In this document: in pieces, positions 21,527-31,337 of the stretch | Numbering within the stretch: the first letter of the stretch is position 1 | How the letters are laid out: every line of letters starts with the position of its first letter | Assembly (NCBI GenBank): GCA_010015745.1 | Contig: ML978169.1 | Location: 186,001-250,000, forward strand | DNA from: Setomelanomma holmii | Lineage: Eukaryota; Ascomycota; Dothideomycetes; Pleosporales; Phaeosphaeriaceae | Direction of reading: 5' to 3' | Length of the DNA stretch: 64,000 bases | Made by a program: the position numbers and the translations under genes | The notes under the pieces: generated by a model | What the model saw: only the letters and a program-made list of their open reading frames with translations | What the model was told of the DNA's origin: nothing | The model's database searches: none

Positions 21527-22252
21527 ATGGAAAAGATGACACATGAGAGTGTTGTGCACAAAGAGAGCTTCGGCGACAAGGCTATCATTGACCAACGAGC
21601 CCTCGATGCTGACCGAAGCGATGAGGAAGGTCTCACCTTTCGATATGTTGCTCGGCATCATCCAACTCTAGTATGGTAGTCTTTCTTCTACGCCATGTCG
21701 GCGGTCGGCTGGTACGACAGATCCGCAACATTCTGCAGTGAGAAGATCTGACAATGAGTAGAGGCTTCGATGCTCAAGTCAATGGCGCTATGATTGCTGT
21801 TCCCACGTTTCAATGCGACTTCGGATACATCTTCGAGGGCGAGCCTATTCTCCCAGCTGATTGGCAGACAGCCTTGAACATTGTCAGCTCTGTGGGCCAA
21901 TTCTTCGGTGGCTTCATGTGTGCCTGGGCAGCCGATCGTATTGGCCGAAAATGGGCTGTGGTCATTGGTCCAATCGTTTGAGCCGGAGCAATTGTTGGCC
22001 AGATTGCATCTACGACCCGTGTAGCCTTCCTTATGAGCAAATTGATACTTGGACTGGGACTCGGATTCTACCTGTCCATCGGGCCTTTTGTGACCTCGGA
22101 AGTAAGTGCTCCACAAAGCTAGCAGGCTGTTTTGCTGACCCATGCCCTACCAGATCACCCCGGTCGTCCTCCGAGGACTTGCCACAGCTAGTGTCAACCT
22201 TGGTATAGCTCTCGGCCAGCTCTTGTCGAACGCTGCATGGCGTTGGCAGTAA
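21527..22252 (+). pseudogene. relic of an MFS sugar transporter
   Basis: The ATG at 21527 begins a hydrophilic N terminus, then LTFRYVARHHPTLVW followed by TAG at 21677 where the family has a second Trp, then SFFYAMSAVGW. The region near 21705-21765 contains a damaged intron. The frame resumes with GFDAQVNGAMIAVPTFQCDF, GQFFGGFMCAWAADRIGRKW (the MFS signature DRIGRK), TGA at 21979, then LILGLGLGFYLSIGPFVTSE. An intact-looking intron (22102-22153) leads to PVVLRGLATASVNLGIALGQ and stop at 22250. Only the first five or six membrane segments remain. The pattern matches fungal maltose/hexose permeases of the sugar porter family. The gene is truncated and has two nonsense codons. Confidence 0.8.
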
Positions 22253-22384
22253 GCACAGTGAGCGACGATCATTTGTACTCCAGATAAAGTCTCTTCTTTA
22301 TGATGCTTCTTCAATTCGAAGGCTACGCACACTTCACCGTCCTTCCAACGTGTTTCCAGACATCTTTCGAACACTATTGGAATA

Positions 22385-23874
22385 ATGGCTCCTGGTGCGA
22401 TCGTCCCCGAAACTTCATCAGCTGAGAATGGACAGTGGCAGCAGTCGAGATCTATCCTTCGAGCATCAGGATCGTCGATCGTCGATGGCGATGGCAGAAG
22501 AATCATTCTCAAAGGATTAGGATTGGGTGGCCACCTCAACTTGGAGAACTTTATCACCGGGCTTACTGGACACGAACACGAACATCGAGAGGCTCTGGCC
22601 AACGTGCTGGGCAGGGCGAAAGCCGAATTACTTCGATCGACTTCTGGACTACTTCTTCTCGAAGAAAGATGCCGAATTTCTTGCATCCCTGGGACTAAAC
22701 AGCATTCGCATTCCCACTAACTACCGCCATTTGGAGGATGACATGAATCCCAGTGTAATCAAGCCAGAAGGCTTTCGACTGCTCGATAGAGTCATCAACG
22801 CATGCGCTAAACACGGTCTCTATGTCATCATCGATCTCCACACTGCACCCGGCGGCCAAAACCAGGACTGACACTGCGACTCTGGAATCCCAAAAGCACT
22901 CTTCTGGAAGTTCAAGCACTTTCAAGACAGAGTGGTAGACCCCTGGGTCGAAAGCGCAAAGCACTACCGCGACAATCCCACCGAAGCAGGCTACAATCCG
23001 CTCAACGAGGCCGCAGACCCAGAGCACACCGACCTAATCGCCTTCTACACGCCCATCGAAAAGGCAATCCGCTCCGTCGACCCCGACCGCATGCTCCATC
23101 GACGGCAACACCTGCTCCATGGACTCCACACACTTCCCCGCCCAACCGCTCCCCAACGCCGCCTACGCATGCCACGACTACTCCTCCTATGGCTTCCCGC
23201 GCGGCGGCACATACACGGGCACTCCCGAGCAAAACGCCAAAGTGCGCTCCTCCTTCGAGCGCAAGGTAAAATGGATGCGCGCCGCTAACGTGCCCATTCA
23301 CAGCGGCGAATTCGGCCCCGTGTACGCTTCCGCCGAGAAAAACGGCATGAGCGCACATGAAGTTAATGATTGCCGTACCTAGCTTTTGCGCGAGCAATTG
23401 TCCGTGTATCGCGAAAGTGAAGTCGATGTGCATTGGAGTATATGGACGTACAAAGATATCAATTACCAGGGTACGGTATACACCGATCCAGACTCGATGT
23501 ATATGTCCCTCCTGGCACCATTTATCCAGAAAAAAGAAAGACCTGAGCGCGAATTTTAGGGCAGGAATGACGACAAAGTCAAACACATTTACCACCCGTT
23601 TTTCAGCGCGATCAAGGCGTGGGTTCCTGAGCATTTGCAGAATAAAAAGTACCCCAGCCCGCTGTGAACGATTGAGAGGCAGTTTGAGCGGGTGGTTAGG
23701 GAGACGTTGTTGAGTGAGTATTTGGGGCTGGAGATGGCGGAGAATTTTGCGGGGAAGAGCGAGGAGGAGTTGGATACGTTGGCGGCGAGTTTTAAGTTAG
23801 AGAATTGTAGGGTTAGAGACAGTTTGAATGCGTTGGTGAGGGAGGATGCGGTTGTGTTGGAGAAGAAGGTGTAA
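22385..23874 (+). pseudogene. relic of a GH5 exo-beta-1,3-glucanase-type glycosidase
   Basis: Nearly full length but broken. It starts at ATG 22385 with SIVDGDGRRIILKGLGLGGHL and NLENFITGLTGHEHEHR. It shifts frame near 22620-22632 into YFFSKKDAEFLASLGLNSIR and continues with IPTNYRHLEDDMNP and YVIIDLHTAPGGQNQD. TGA follows at 22869, where the family has Trp. It goes on with GYNPLNEAADPEH (the acid/base Glu region NE), shifts again near 23093-23099, then reads YACHDYSSYGFPRGG and HSGEFGPVYAS (nucleophile Glu region). Further stops are TAG 23380, TAG 23557 and TGA 23665. WSIWTYKDINYQG and FERVVRETLLSEYLG lie between or after them, up to the stop at 23872. The two catalytic Glu contexts survive, so decay is fairly recent. 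It sits 130 bp behind the sugar transporter relic. Confidence 0.88.
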
Positions 23875-24409
23875 GTTAGAGTGGCAAAGCGCGGCGTGCG
23901 ACTGCCCTTGATAGGTCGATTTGAGCCGAAGCCAGCATTTCTTTGGGTGTGTTGGACTTCGTGTCGCTATTCGATCTTCTTTACTTGCACACCAGGTGCA
24001 GCGATTGTCAACATGTGGTATCATCACTTGGCTCGACGACTTGCTTGATGTGTCGAGTGGTTAGCTTCACAGGGGCAGAGGCAAGCAATTGCCGTGACGA
24101 TCATACACAAGCTCTTCGCGTATTTGACATCACTTGTAGTGGATGCGCCACGTGAAAAGGAAGTAACCTTCGCCTCCATTCGCACTTCAGAGTACCAGGC
24201 CGCCGATCCGTGGCACCCATGAAGACCTTCAGATCCGTCGAAGGTTTGCTTTTGGAATGACCGTCAAGCACTGGAAAGAACTGCCTAGCATCATTCGAGC
24301 TGCGCTAGATCATACGGAGCCCTATGGTTACTCTCACGCTGCCGGTGCAACCGCCGATGACGATGAAGCCCTTGACGGATCCATACCAGCAGAACTAATG
24401 GCGGATTAA
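23875..24409. other. spacer between GH5 relic and SprT-like array
   Basis: Contains a 50-codon ATG frame at 24257-24409 (MTVKHWKELPSIIRAALDH) with an acidic end. It could be a leftover of the adjacent array; no family recognised. Confidence 0.35.
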
Positions 24410-25513
24410 ATGCAGCCCCAATCGACAATGCGACACTCACACTTTCCGGCGAGATGTACATGCCCCGAGCTCATGCCCAACGGCTATTCCAATCGCCCGC
24501 ACTCATATTCGATGAAACACTCTAGATTAGAGCTGAGGCTACGACCACGCAGGAAAATGCTGTTGCCGAAGACACAACATGAAAAATACGAAGAGTACCA
24601 TCCAGCACATGCTACCATAGCATCCTTTTCCCGACACAAGGACGACACGCATGAGGATCAAGAGGAGGCTCTCCGGCGGATTCTGGACCCGGTAGATCGA
24701 AGGCGGCTTTTGAGAAGCCTAAAAGCCAGGAATGTGCATAGTCGCATCACCAATACTTCTGTCAAACTTTTGCTGGGAATCTTCGACCAGCTCTACTTCA
24801 GCGGCTCGTTAATGGAGGTCAAGTTCCACTGGACAACGAGGCTTGACAGGGAGATGCGAGCTTTCAGTTCATCACCGCCACCCACGACGAATTCGTACGA
24901 CACGCAGAGTACGAGTTCATGCCACATCATAGCACGTGCTGCTGTCATACCACGTGGTCAACCATATGGTCAGTATCACGCAATCGAGATGGATCCCAGG
25001 TGTACAAGCAAGTCTGGCCGCTCGGTGGTAGAGTATCGACTTCGTGTTTTGCTGCACGAGATGACACACTGCTTTTTCACATAGCACGCGTGCAAAAGTT
25101 GTCTTGCGATGTCCAAGTACTACGGCCAATAGAGCAGAGGGTTCCACATGATAGCCAAAGCCATCGAGTAGAAGTCTGTAGATCTTCTGTGCTTGCAGGT
25201 AAACCTGACGCGGTTGAGCGGCGTGGAGGCAGATCTGGAGGAGCAAGGTAACAGGCACGCTGGGCCGGGCGTGCATGACGCTGAAGTGTATGGGTTTATG
25301 AAGTCTCTCTTTAAACGCAGGATGAGACCAAGGAAGATTGGTCTACTCCCAGGCTCTGTTTACCGAAGCTCGATAGTGCCAGACGATGCGCAGACTGGAA
25401 GAGCGGATGCTCGAATGGCGGATTCTGGATCGGCGGAGCCTGGAGACGCGGAGGACGTGAGAATGATGGATATCGATGGAGCGGAGGACCCAAATGTGTG
25501 GGCTGATATTTAG
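24410..25513 (+). pseudogene. SprT-like metalloprotease relic, copy A
   Basis: One reading frame runs from ATG 24410 to 25513, interrupted by three TAG codons (25082, 25130, 25169). The N-terminal half is charged and unrecognised. SprT-like features follow: KLLLGIFDQLYFSGSLMEVKFHW, then the zinc-binding HExxH as LLHEMTHCF just before the first stop. HACKSCLAMSKYYG, RGFHMIAKAIE and DAEVYGFMKSLFKRR come after the stops. SprT/Spartan-type proteins are DNA-associated or regulatory zinc metalloproteases; ascomycetes also have expanded, poorly known SprT-like families. All breaks are nonsense codons without frameshift, so this copy is the least decayed of the three. Confidence 0.75.
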
Positions 25514-25822
25514 CCGTCGGAATATTCATGATTGATGTAACTGCGCTTTACCATTGTGCTGTACTTATCATGCGATGCTACTTAGATCAAGTACGACACG
25601 CTCGCACATTCGGTTGCGGCGCTGTCGATAGTCTGTGTCGATATAGCCTAGCATGTGGTTTAAGTAGACATTCTTCTTCAAACATTGTTTTTCTTTTTCA
25701 GTGTCTCCCTTTTGTCCAACTAGCGCTTGTGATCAGACTTCATCGCTCGTCCCTCTCCTCTAGCCTCTTATGTTGAAGGCTCCGAGTCGTCCATTCCCAT
25801 CACTCGGTACGACACTGAGGAC
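25514..25822. other. spacer between array copies A and B
   Basis: AT- and pyrimidine-rich. No gene recognised. Confidence 0.5.
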
Positions 25823-26434
25823 ATGCCATTCCAGGACTCTGATCTACAATTGAGAGAGTGCGTGTTTCCAACTTTTAGGCTCTATACGTCCATTACCACC
25901 AATATCAGGACAGCGAAAACACATTTGCCGTCATATGTCCAGCCACCTCACACGTCAGCGCCCAACCGCTGGAGCACAGCAGTACCTGCTCCTACGCAGA
26001 TCGAGCTGAATTCCATGCGCAACGACATGAATCCCGCCACCCACCCCCTCCCCCACCCACCATCCCCGCAGTTCGGTCTCCGCGAAATCGGTGTACAACA
26101 CGGAAGAGGCTTTCACTTGATCGCAAAGGCGATCGAAGAGCAGTCGCAAAGGCCCCTAGGTTTGCGGGTGTTCCCTGGTCGCATGACAAGAATCATTGCT
26201 GAAAGTGCGATGCGGCCAAACACCAAGGACTTTCATCCAAGTGTCGACGACATGGAGGTGTACGGTTTCCTGGAGTCGGTGAATAGGCCTGAGTTGAGAG
26301 AACACACGCTTGGCATTGTTCGAGGATCGGACTTCAAAAGCTCCTGGATGCATGATGGCGCGGAGGTGGAGGATGTGAGTAAGATGAATATTGACGACGT
26401 GGCAGATGCGGATGCGTGGATTGATGATTTCTGA
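25823..26434 (+). pseudogene. SprT-like relic, copy B (lacks HExxH half)
   Basis: A 203-aa open frame from ATG 25823. Its C-terminal half is clearly related to copy A (HGRGFHLIAKAIEEQSQRPL and DDMEVYGFLESVNRPEL, with a matching acidic tail ending in ADAWIDDF versus DPNVWADI). The catalytic HExxH segment and the preceding SprT core are gone; the first 90 residues are unrelated. It could be expressed as a small protein, but it cannot be a zinc protease. Confidence 0.65.
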
Positions 26435-26888
26435 GGCAGCGAAAAGTCTAAGACTTGATGTCATATCTCCGTTGTAGCATCTTTAGGTGCCCTCCATATA
26501 GCACGTTGCGCTGATGGTGTACATTAAGCACTGACACGGCTCAAACGTTGGAAGCCACTTACTGGCAAACTGCAAGTGTTGCGTGCATGGCGTTGATAGC
26601 TGGGGTCGTGACTGTATGCTATTCACCCTGCGATCACAATACGCCAGCTGATATTGGTGTCGTGTCGCTCAAACGAGGAAGTCGAGATCATGAAGTGTCC
26701 AACCCAGGACCCCCAGACGTCTGAAACCAGACCATTTGCAACCTCAGACTTTGTCTGGCAATATGTCCATTTCTGGCCCTACAATGTTATACACTGAGCC
26801 GATCTTTCCAGGGCCGTGGAGGCCTGGACCAATACCATGGCTGCCACCGCTTTGTTACCTCAGACGGCGTGCCTAGAGGCCGCCACCG
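26435..26888. other. spacer between array copies B and C
   Basis: No gene recognised. Confidence 0.5.
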
Positions 26889-27699
26889 ATGCCGAAGCTA
26901 CCAGTTCGAGATCGTATGCAATGGTTGACGAGGAAGACTGAGCCCGATAGAAAGGACCAGCAAAGCATTACAGCCCATGATTGGGAGATTTTCCAGGACT
27001 ACGTTCTCTCAACACTCTTCAGCAAAATGTGCACATGCGACGAATGCCCTCCGAAGTTGTACTTCAATCATCCGCTGAGTTGTACTGTTGAGCATCGTCG
27101 CTCTGATTTGATGTAGCCAGGTTCGCCATCGAGATTGGTTGCAGGATCAGGATCCATTCCTCAGAGCAGCCGAACTGCTGAACAAGATCTTCTTCCTGGG
27201 CGCAATTAGTCCGGACATCAAGTTCATGTGGAGTGCTGAAGACGAGCGGCTGGAGGATAGGTATCTCGATTTCTGCTCCTCATGGACTGATCGCAAAGGC
27301 TGCTCCGTAGGACACAAGATCTTCATGCATCCCATCAACACACTCGTTCGTATGCAAACCACGCTGGTTTGAGCGCGGCTCGGCACGTTGCTGCATGAAA
27401 TGCTTCATGCTTTCCTATACGAATACGCCTGTAAAGCTTGCTGTACCGCTGAGGAGAATGTCGGTGGTGACAGCATTCAGAACCACGGGCGAGCATGGCA
27501 TCGAATCGCACAGGCCTTGGACGAAAGTGCCTCACGGCTGCTTGGAGTTCCAGATATCGACCTTGGTAGAACGGTGACCTTCAAGATATGGCTGGAAAAG
27601 ACCGTGGCGTCGGAAGCTAGACATTCGCTTGAAGGCTCAAGGATGGAGCCTGTTTGGAGGCCGAGCATTCATGATGTCCGGAGTCTTGGCTTTGTTTGA
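26889..27699 (+). pseudogene. SprT-like relic, copy C
   Basis: From about 27139 the frame reads AAELLNKIFFLGAISPDIKF (the FDxLYFxG-type SprT start). TGA follows at 27370, then LGTLLHEMLHAFLYEYACKACC with the HExxH motif. NHGRAWHRIAQALDESASRL follows, equivalent to RGFHxIAKAIE of copies A and B, with the stop at 27697. The upstream ATG frame at 26889-27116 (MPKLPVRDRMQWLTRK) is in another phase and may be the detached N terminus. No normal start codon precedes the core. Confidence 0.7.
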
Positions 27700-27784
27700 T
27701 GCCATACCGTGCTCTGAATCGAGGCGATCGTCGAAGGGAGTTTACGGTGTCTCTAGAGCAGTCGTGCAATACCCCAACTCTTCC

Positions 27785-28656
27785 TCAAAACTGTGGCTTC
27801 CTCCCCGACCCCTTCCTCCTCTCGAATTCTTTCTCCCCCTCCCGTCCCTCCACCAACCCCCTCAAACTCGGCATCACCCTCTCGACATACTCACTCATCT
27901 GCCTCAGCACCTTATTTGGCGTTCGATGCGCATTCGGCGGCCTCTTGGACACATCACTCAGCCCCACATGCGGCACCTTCTTGACAAGATCTTCCTGCGC
28001 AAGGCTCTTGGTCGGATGAAACTGCTTCCAAAAGGGCTGACGCTCGACGAAGTCTTGGTGCACGACGCGCGAGCGGTCGACAGTGACTTGGAACCATTTC
28101 GTGCGGGTGTAGGGTTTGGGGGCGTGCGGGGAGGGTGAGGGTGGGTCGAAGGGCAGGGTTGGTGATGCGGTGGTGGGTGGGTCAGTGTGGACAGGAGTTG
28201 TGGGTCCGGTGCGGGTGAGGAGGGAGGAGGGTCGGAGGATTTCATCGATGCCGTCTTTGGGTGGCTGTTTAGAAGGTGCTTCGGTGTCGTCATCTTCGTC
28301 TTCTTGTTCTGATTCTTGGTCGTTGGGACGCTGGATTACTTTTTCGAGGGCGAATCGGATTGGCGAGGCATCGAGGGCCTTCTGGGCGGCGGTAGAGTCG
28401 CGGAAGATGGCGAGGGCGATGTTGTCGGCTGGGTTGTGGTATTCGTACTGATGAAGTCGATCAGCATACCATTGGCCTGTTTGTTATCCTCATATCTGCT
28501 ATTTACCCTCAGATATTTGAAGACGCTGATCTCTCCAAAGCGCTGCAGCACGCGAAAGATCTCGCGGCTCTCAGACAGGTTGGCCGGCCGCGGGACAATC
28601 CGCAAATGCACCGAGCGCGCAGGCAAGAGCTGCGTCGTCGCTCGTCGGACGGACAT
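27785..28656 (-). CDS. RRM-like RNA-binding protein
   Basis: Two exons, 28656-28507 and 28447-27785, separated by a 59-nt intron (28506-28448, GTAAAT...CAG) in phase 0, giving 270 aa. The N terminus MSVRRATTQLLPARS is basic and free of acidic residues, as in mitochondrial presequences. An RRM-type fold follows: VHLRIVPRPANLSESREIF, VLQRFGEISVFKYLR joined across the intron to YEYHNPADNIALAIF, then STAAQKALDASPIRFALE. The middle is acidic and Pro-rich. The C-terminal half (WFQVTVDRSRVVHQDFVERQ, NPFW-like PFWKQFHP, then KVPHVGLSDVSKRP) is unknown but looks conserved. A mitochondrial RNA-binding role is inference. Confidence 0.75.
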
Positions 28657-29129
28657 GACGATACAGTGCTGTGGTGGATGTCATGGCCATCGGACGTTGG
28701 GAGTGAGGTGCAGCAGAAGTCCGAAGTGGGTCACCAAATTTACCAAAGCGCAGGGTCAGGGTGACGCACATGACGCTGGGTGAGACGAGGCCCTGTTCCT
28801 GGGATGCAGATCGGCATGTCACTAGCATGTGCGAAATGTTTGGAGATGATGCGATATGCATCGCATGGTGGTATTGATGAGTATACACTAGATAAGGAGG
28901 GTATGGGTGCGAGCGCTGAGGCTTCGCAAGTAATAACGCCAGGCTCAACCCGCAGGGAGCGATATCGAAGAACAACAAATCCCAGCTGGCAACAGCACCA
29001 AGGTGCTTGCCGTTAAACGCCGTGACCCCGACCAGGTTGTGGGCTGCTGGTGTTCAGCAAAGTGGTATCATGCCCGGAACCGTCCGAAACGCCGTCGCTA
29101 TGCTTCAAACAAAACACTGCCAAACTAAA
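28657..29129. other. promoter side of the RRM gene, nothing else seen
   Basis: No gene recognised between the RRM-like gene start and the 3' end of the next minus-strand gene. Confidence 0.5.
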
Positions 29130-29783
29130 TCACGATGACCTCCTCTTGTGCACCTTGTCGCCGGAACGCTTTCGCATCCGCACGGACTTGGTAACGCGGA
29201 CGCAATTGTCGCGTCGATCGCTCGCTCTCCACCTCGGCATGCCGATCAGTGCCTCGACGCCTTGAGCTGCGATATCGTAGTCCATGTCGATGGCCTCGTC
29301 GCTTGACGTTGAAGTTGACCGTGATGAAGAATTTGATGTGGATGATGATCGCGATGAGGCGTCGTTGATGGTGCACTGCTCCTCCTCCTCAATCATCTGC
29401 ACCATTCGCGAGATGTCGCGAACGAACGACGGGCTGCACTGCCTGCGTGCACTCGACTGGCGCTGCATCCGGAGCAACGAAGCAGAGACGCGCGAGTAGG
29501 ATGGCTGTGGGGCTGCACACTCGAGTGATTCACTGTAATCGTCGCTTGGCGGTGTTGAGAGTCCAGCTGCGATCTTGTCTTGCCGTGGCTCGATGCGCAG
29601 GCTTTGTTGGTTAAGCTGTGCTGCGAGGTCGCCTATTGAGCATGATGGTGTTGGCGGGCGGGTCATGTAGAACTGCTGCGCGTCGGGCTTCGAGGTTGGC
29701 GAGACGTTCATGGCAGCTCGGTCGGCCTCATAAGCTGAATACGACGGTGGCGAGGCCGCGTCGAAGGAGAAGTCGCGGAACAT
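29130..29783 (-). CDS. hypothetical disordered protein
   Basis: The frame is open from further upstream, but the ATG at 29783 gives a 217-aa protein that begins MFRDFSFDAASPPSYSAYE. It is rich in Ser, Arg and Asp, with a YMTRPPTPSCSIGDLAAQLN segment that resembles a short linear-motif block and a poly-Ser region (SSRSSSTSNSSSRSTSTSSD). The C terminus is strongly basic (RVTKSVRMRKRSGDKVHKRR), a possible nuclear localisation signal. No domain recognised. Regulatory or chromatin-associated roles are only guesses. Confidence 0.6.
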   Translation of the reverse strand: MFRDFSFDAASPPSYSAYEADRAAMNVSPTSKPDAQQFYMTRPPTPSCSIGDLAAQLNQQSLRIEPRQDKIAAGLSTPPSDDYSESLECAAPQPSYSRVSASLLRMQRQSSARRQCSPSFVRDISRMVQMIEEEEQCTINDASSRSSSTSNSSSRSTSTSSDEAIDMDYDIAAQGVEALIGMPRWRASDRRDNCVRVTKSVRMRKRSGDKVHKRRSS

Positions 29784-31337
29784 GGTGGGCGAGGTTCTTC
29801 GATCCAGCGTGTGTTGGGTGTAGAGACTGCGATTGATGGTGTCGAAGAGGCAATCTATCAGTCCAGTCTTCGCGCAGTGTCGAGGCTGCTCGCTCAGTAG
29901 CTGGCCCCAAGGTGCGGGCGGCGAAGTGTTTAAGGAAGGCGCATGCTCGGCGCCTTCCCCAGCAGAGCTTAGCGGGCCAAGAGTGCGGGCGCAGAATCCG
30001 CATCGCTGGTTGGGGACTCGACGTCGCTGCACGCTGCATCCGGTAAAGATCGTGCATCAAGGCGCTGCTCAACTGCTGCGACCGCCATCACCAGCACCAG
30101 CCCGCCCTGCTAACGGACTGCTCGGACCCGCGAGAAGCGTCCTGGTCCTGGCAGTCATCTCCTAGCACATGGCAGCATGCTGCGGAGAGTTGAACAGGAG
30201 AATACCACATAGATTGAACGCCGTCAGCTGCACTCCAGCCTGTCCACTGCGCTGGGAGACCTCATATTCCCGGCTGCACAACGGTAAAAGTGCGGGCTGA
30301 ATGCCAGCTGGCAGCTGGGAGAGCCAATCCGCGGAACACGCAACCCTGTCTAACGGTCCCAAGTAACCTTCTCGAATAATACGGGAGAGGGACAGGCATG
30401 CACAGCCGGAAGGATTGGATTCGCTGTGACCAGAGCGCGCAATCTGGAGGAACGCTCCACTCGCGTGCACCTCTGCTTGCATCCCTCCACAGGGCTCCAC
30501 TGTCTGAGTCCACAATTCCGCAGTCTGGAGGCGAAAGACCGTTAAAAGATTTTGGCCCCAGGCACAAGGGAGATCGCCCAGAACACGCCAAACTGCCGAC
30601 GATGAGCGCGTGGAGGCTGTCGTTGATGGACGAGATCTCAACCAAATGCAGCCATCGCTAACAGAGACTATCCTTATTCCCGCCCCTCATAGCTTCACGC
30701 TGCAGCAGCGACTATCAGCGGCCACCAATTGCGTAATTCGAGCTGGCCGAGTTACGGCGTCTTCCAGATCGTCGCCAGCTAAGCAAAACCTCGGGTTGGT
30801 GCCGCCAACCCACGCCTTGAACCCAAACTCTGCGTCTTGGCTTGAGCCAGAGTTGCGAGAACGTCGCTGCATGAAACAGCGGCGAGTGTCTTGGTGAGGC
30901 CATCTCGCCAAATCAGTGCCGCCACCGTGGTGTCATGGCTCGATCGAACGCCTTGTCCAGCAACCCATCGCTTCTGTTCTGCGTTCAATTCCTCGGATCA
31001 CGGGATAATGCTCGAAATGGGCTCCACCGGAGCTTTGGGTGACATCCCGTGCTCACGTTGCATCCGAGCAGGTGCTTCATTTCGGGCCTCCTTTCTGAGC
31101 GTCCCAGCTCTCCTCCGGAACGCGTGTTGGCCCCAGGATCTGTTCCAGGCATTCCACCCGCAGAGCCGTGGCTGGCTCCTGCATGAACGCCACAGTTTGA
31201 GCCATCGCTGCGCAGTGTTTGATTGGTGTGCGTGCCTCCAACTACCAAGCACGAGACTCTCGAGCCTCCATTGACCGGGATGGCCGTCTCTACAGGGCTG
31301 ACGGACGAGCTGCGACTGCTCGCTCACCACCTACAAC
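29784..31337. other. 1.55-kb gap, nothing recognised
   Basis: GC-rich with several mid-length open frames on both strands, none with domain-like sequence, a good start or splice signals. It includes the 5' flanks of the disordered protein (minus) and the HET gene (plus). Confidence 0.45.

Noticed and set aside
29784..31337. Search for a transposon in the GC-rich gap
   Set aside because: No terminal repeats, transposase or reverse transcriptase motifs seen.
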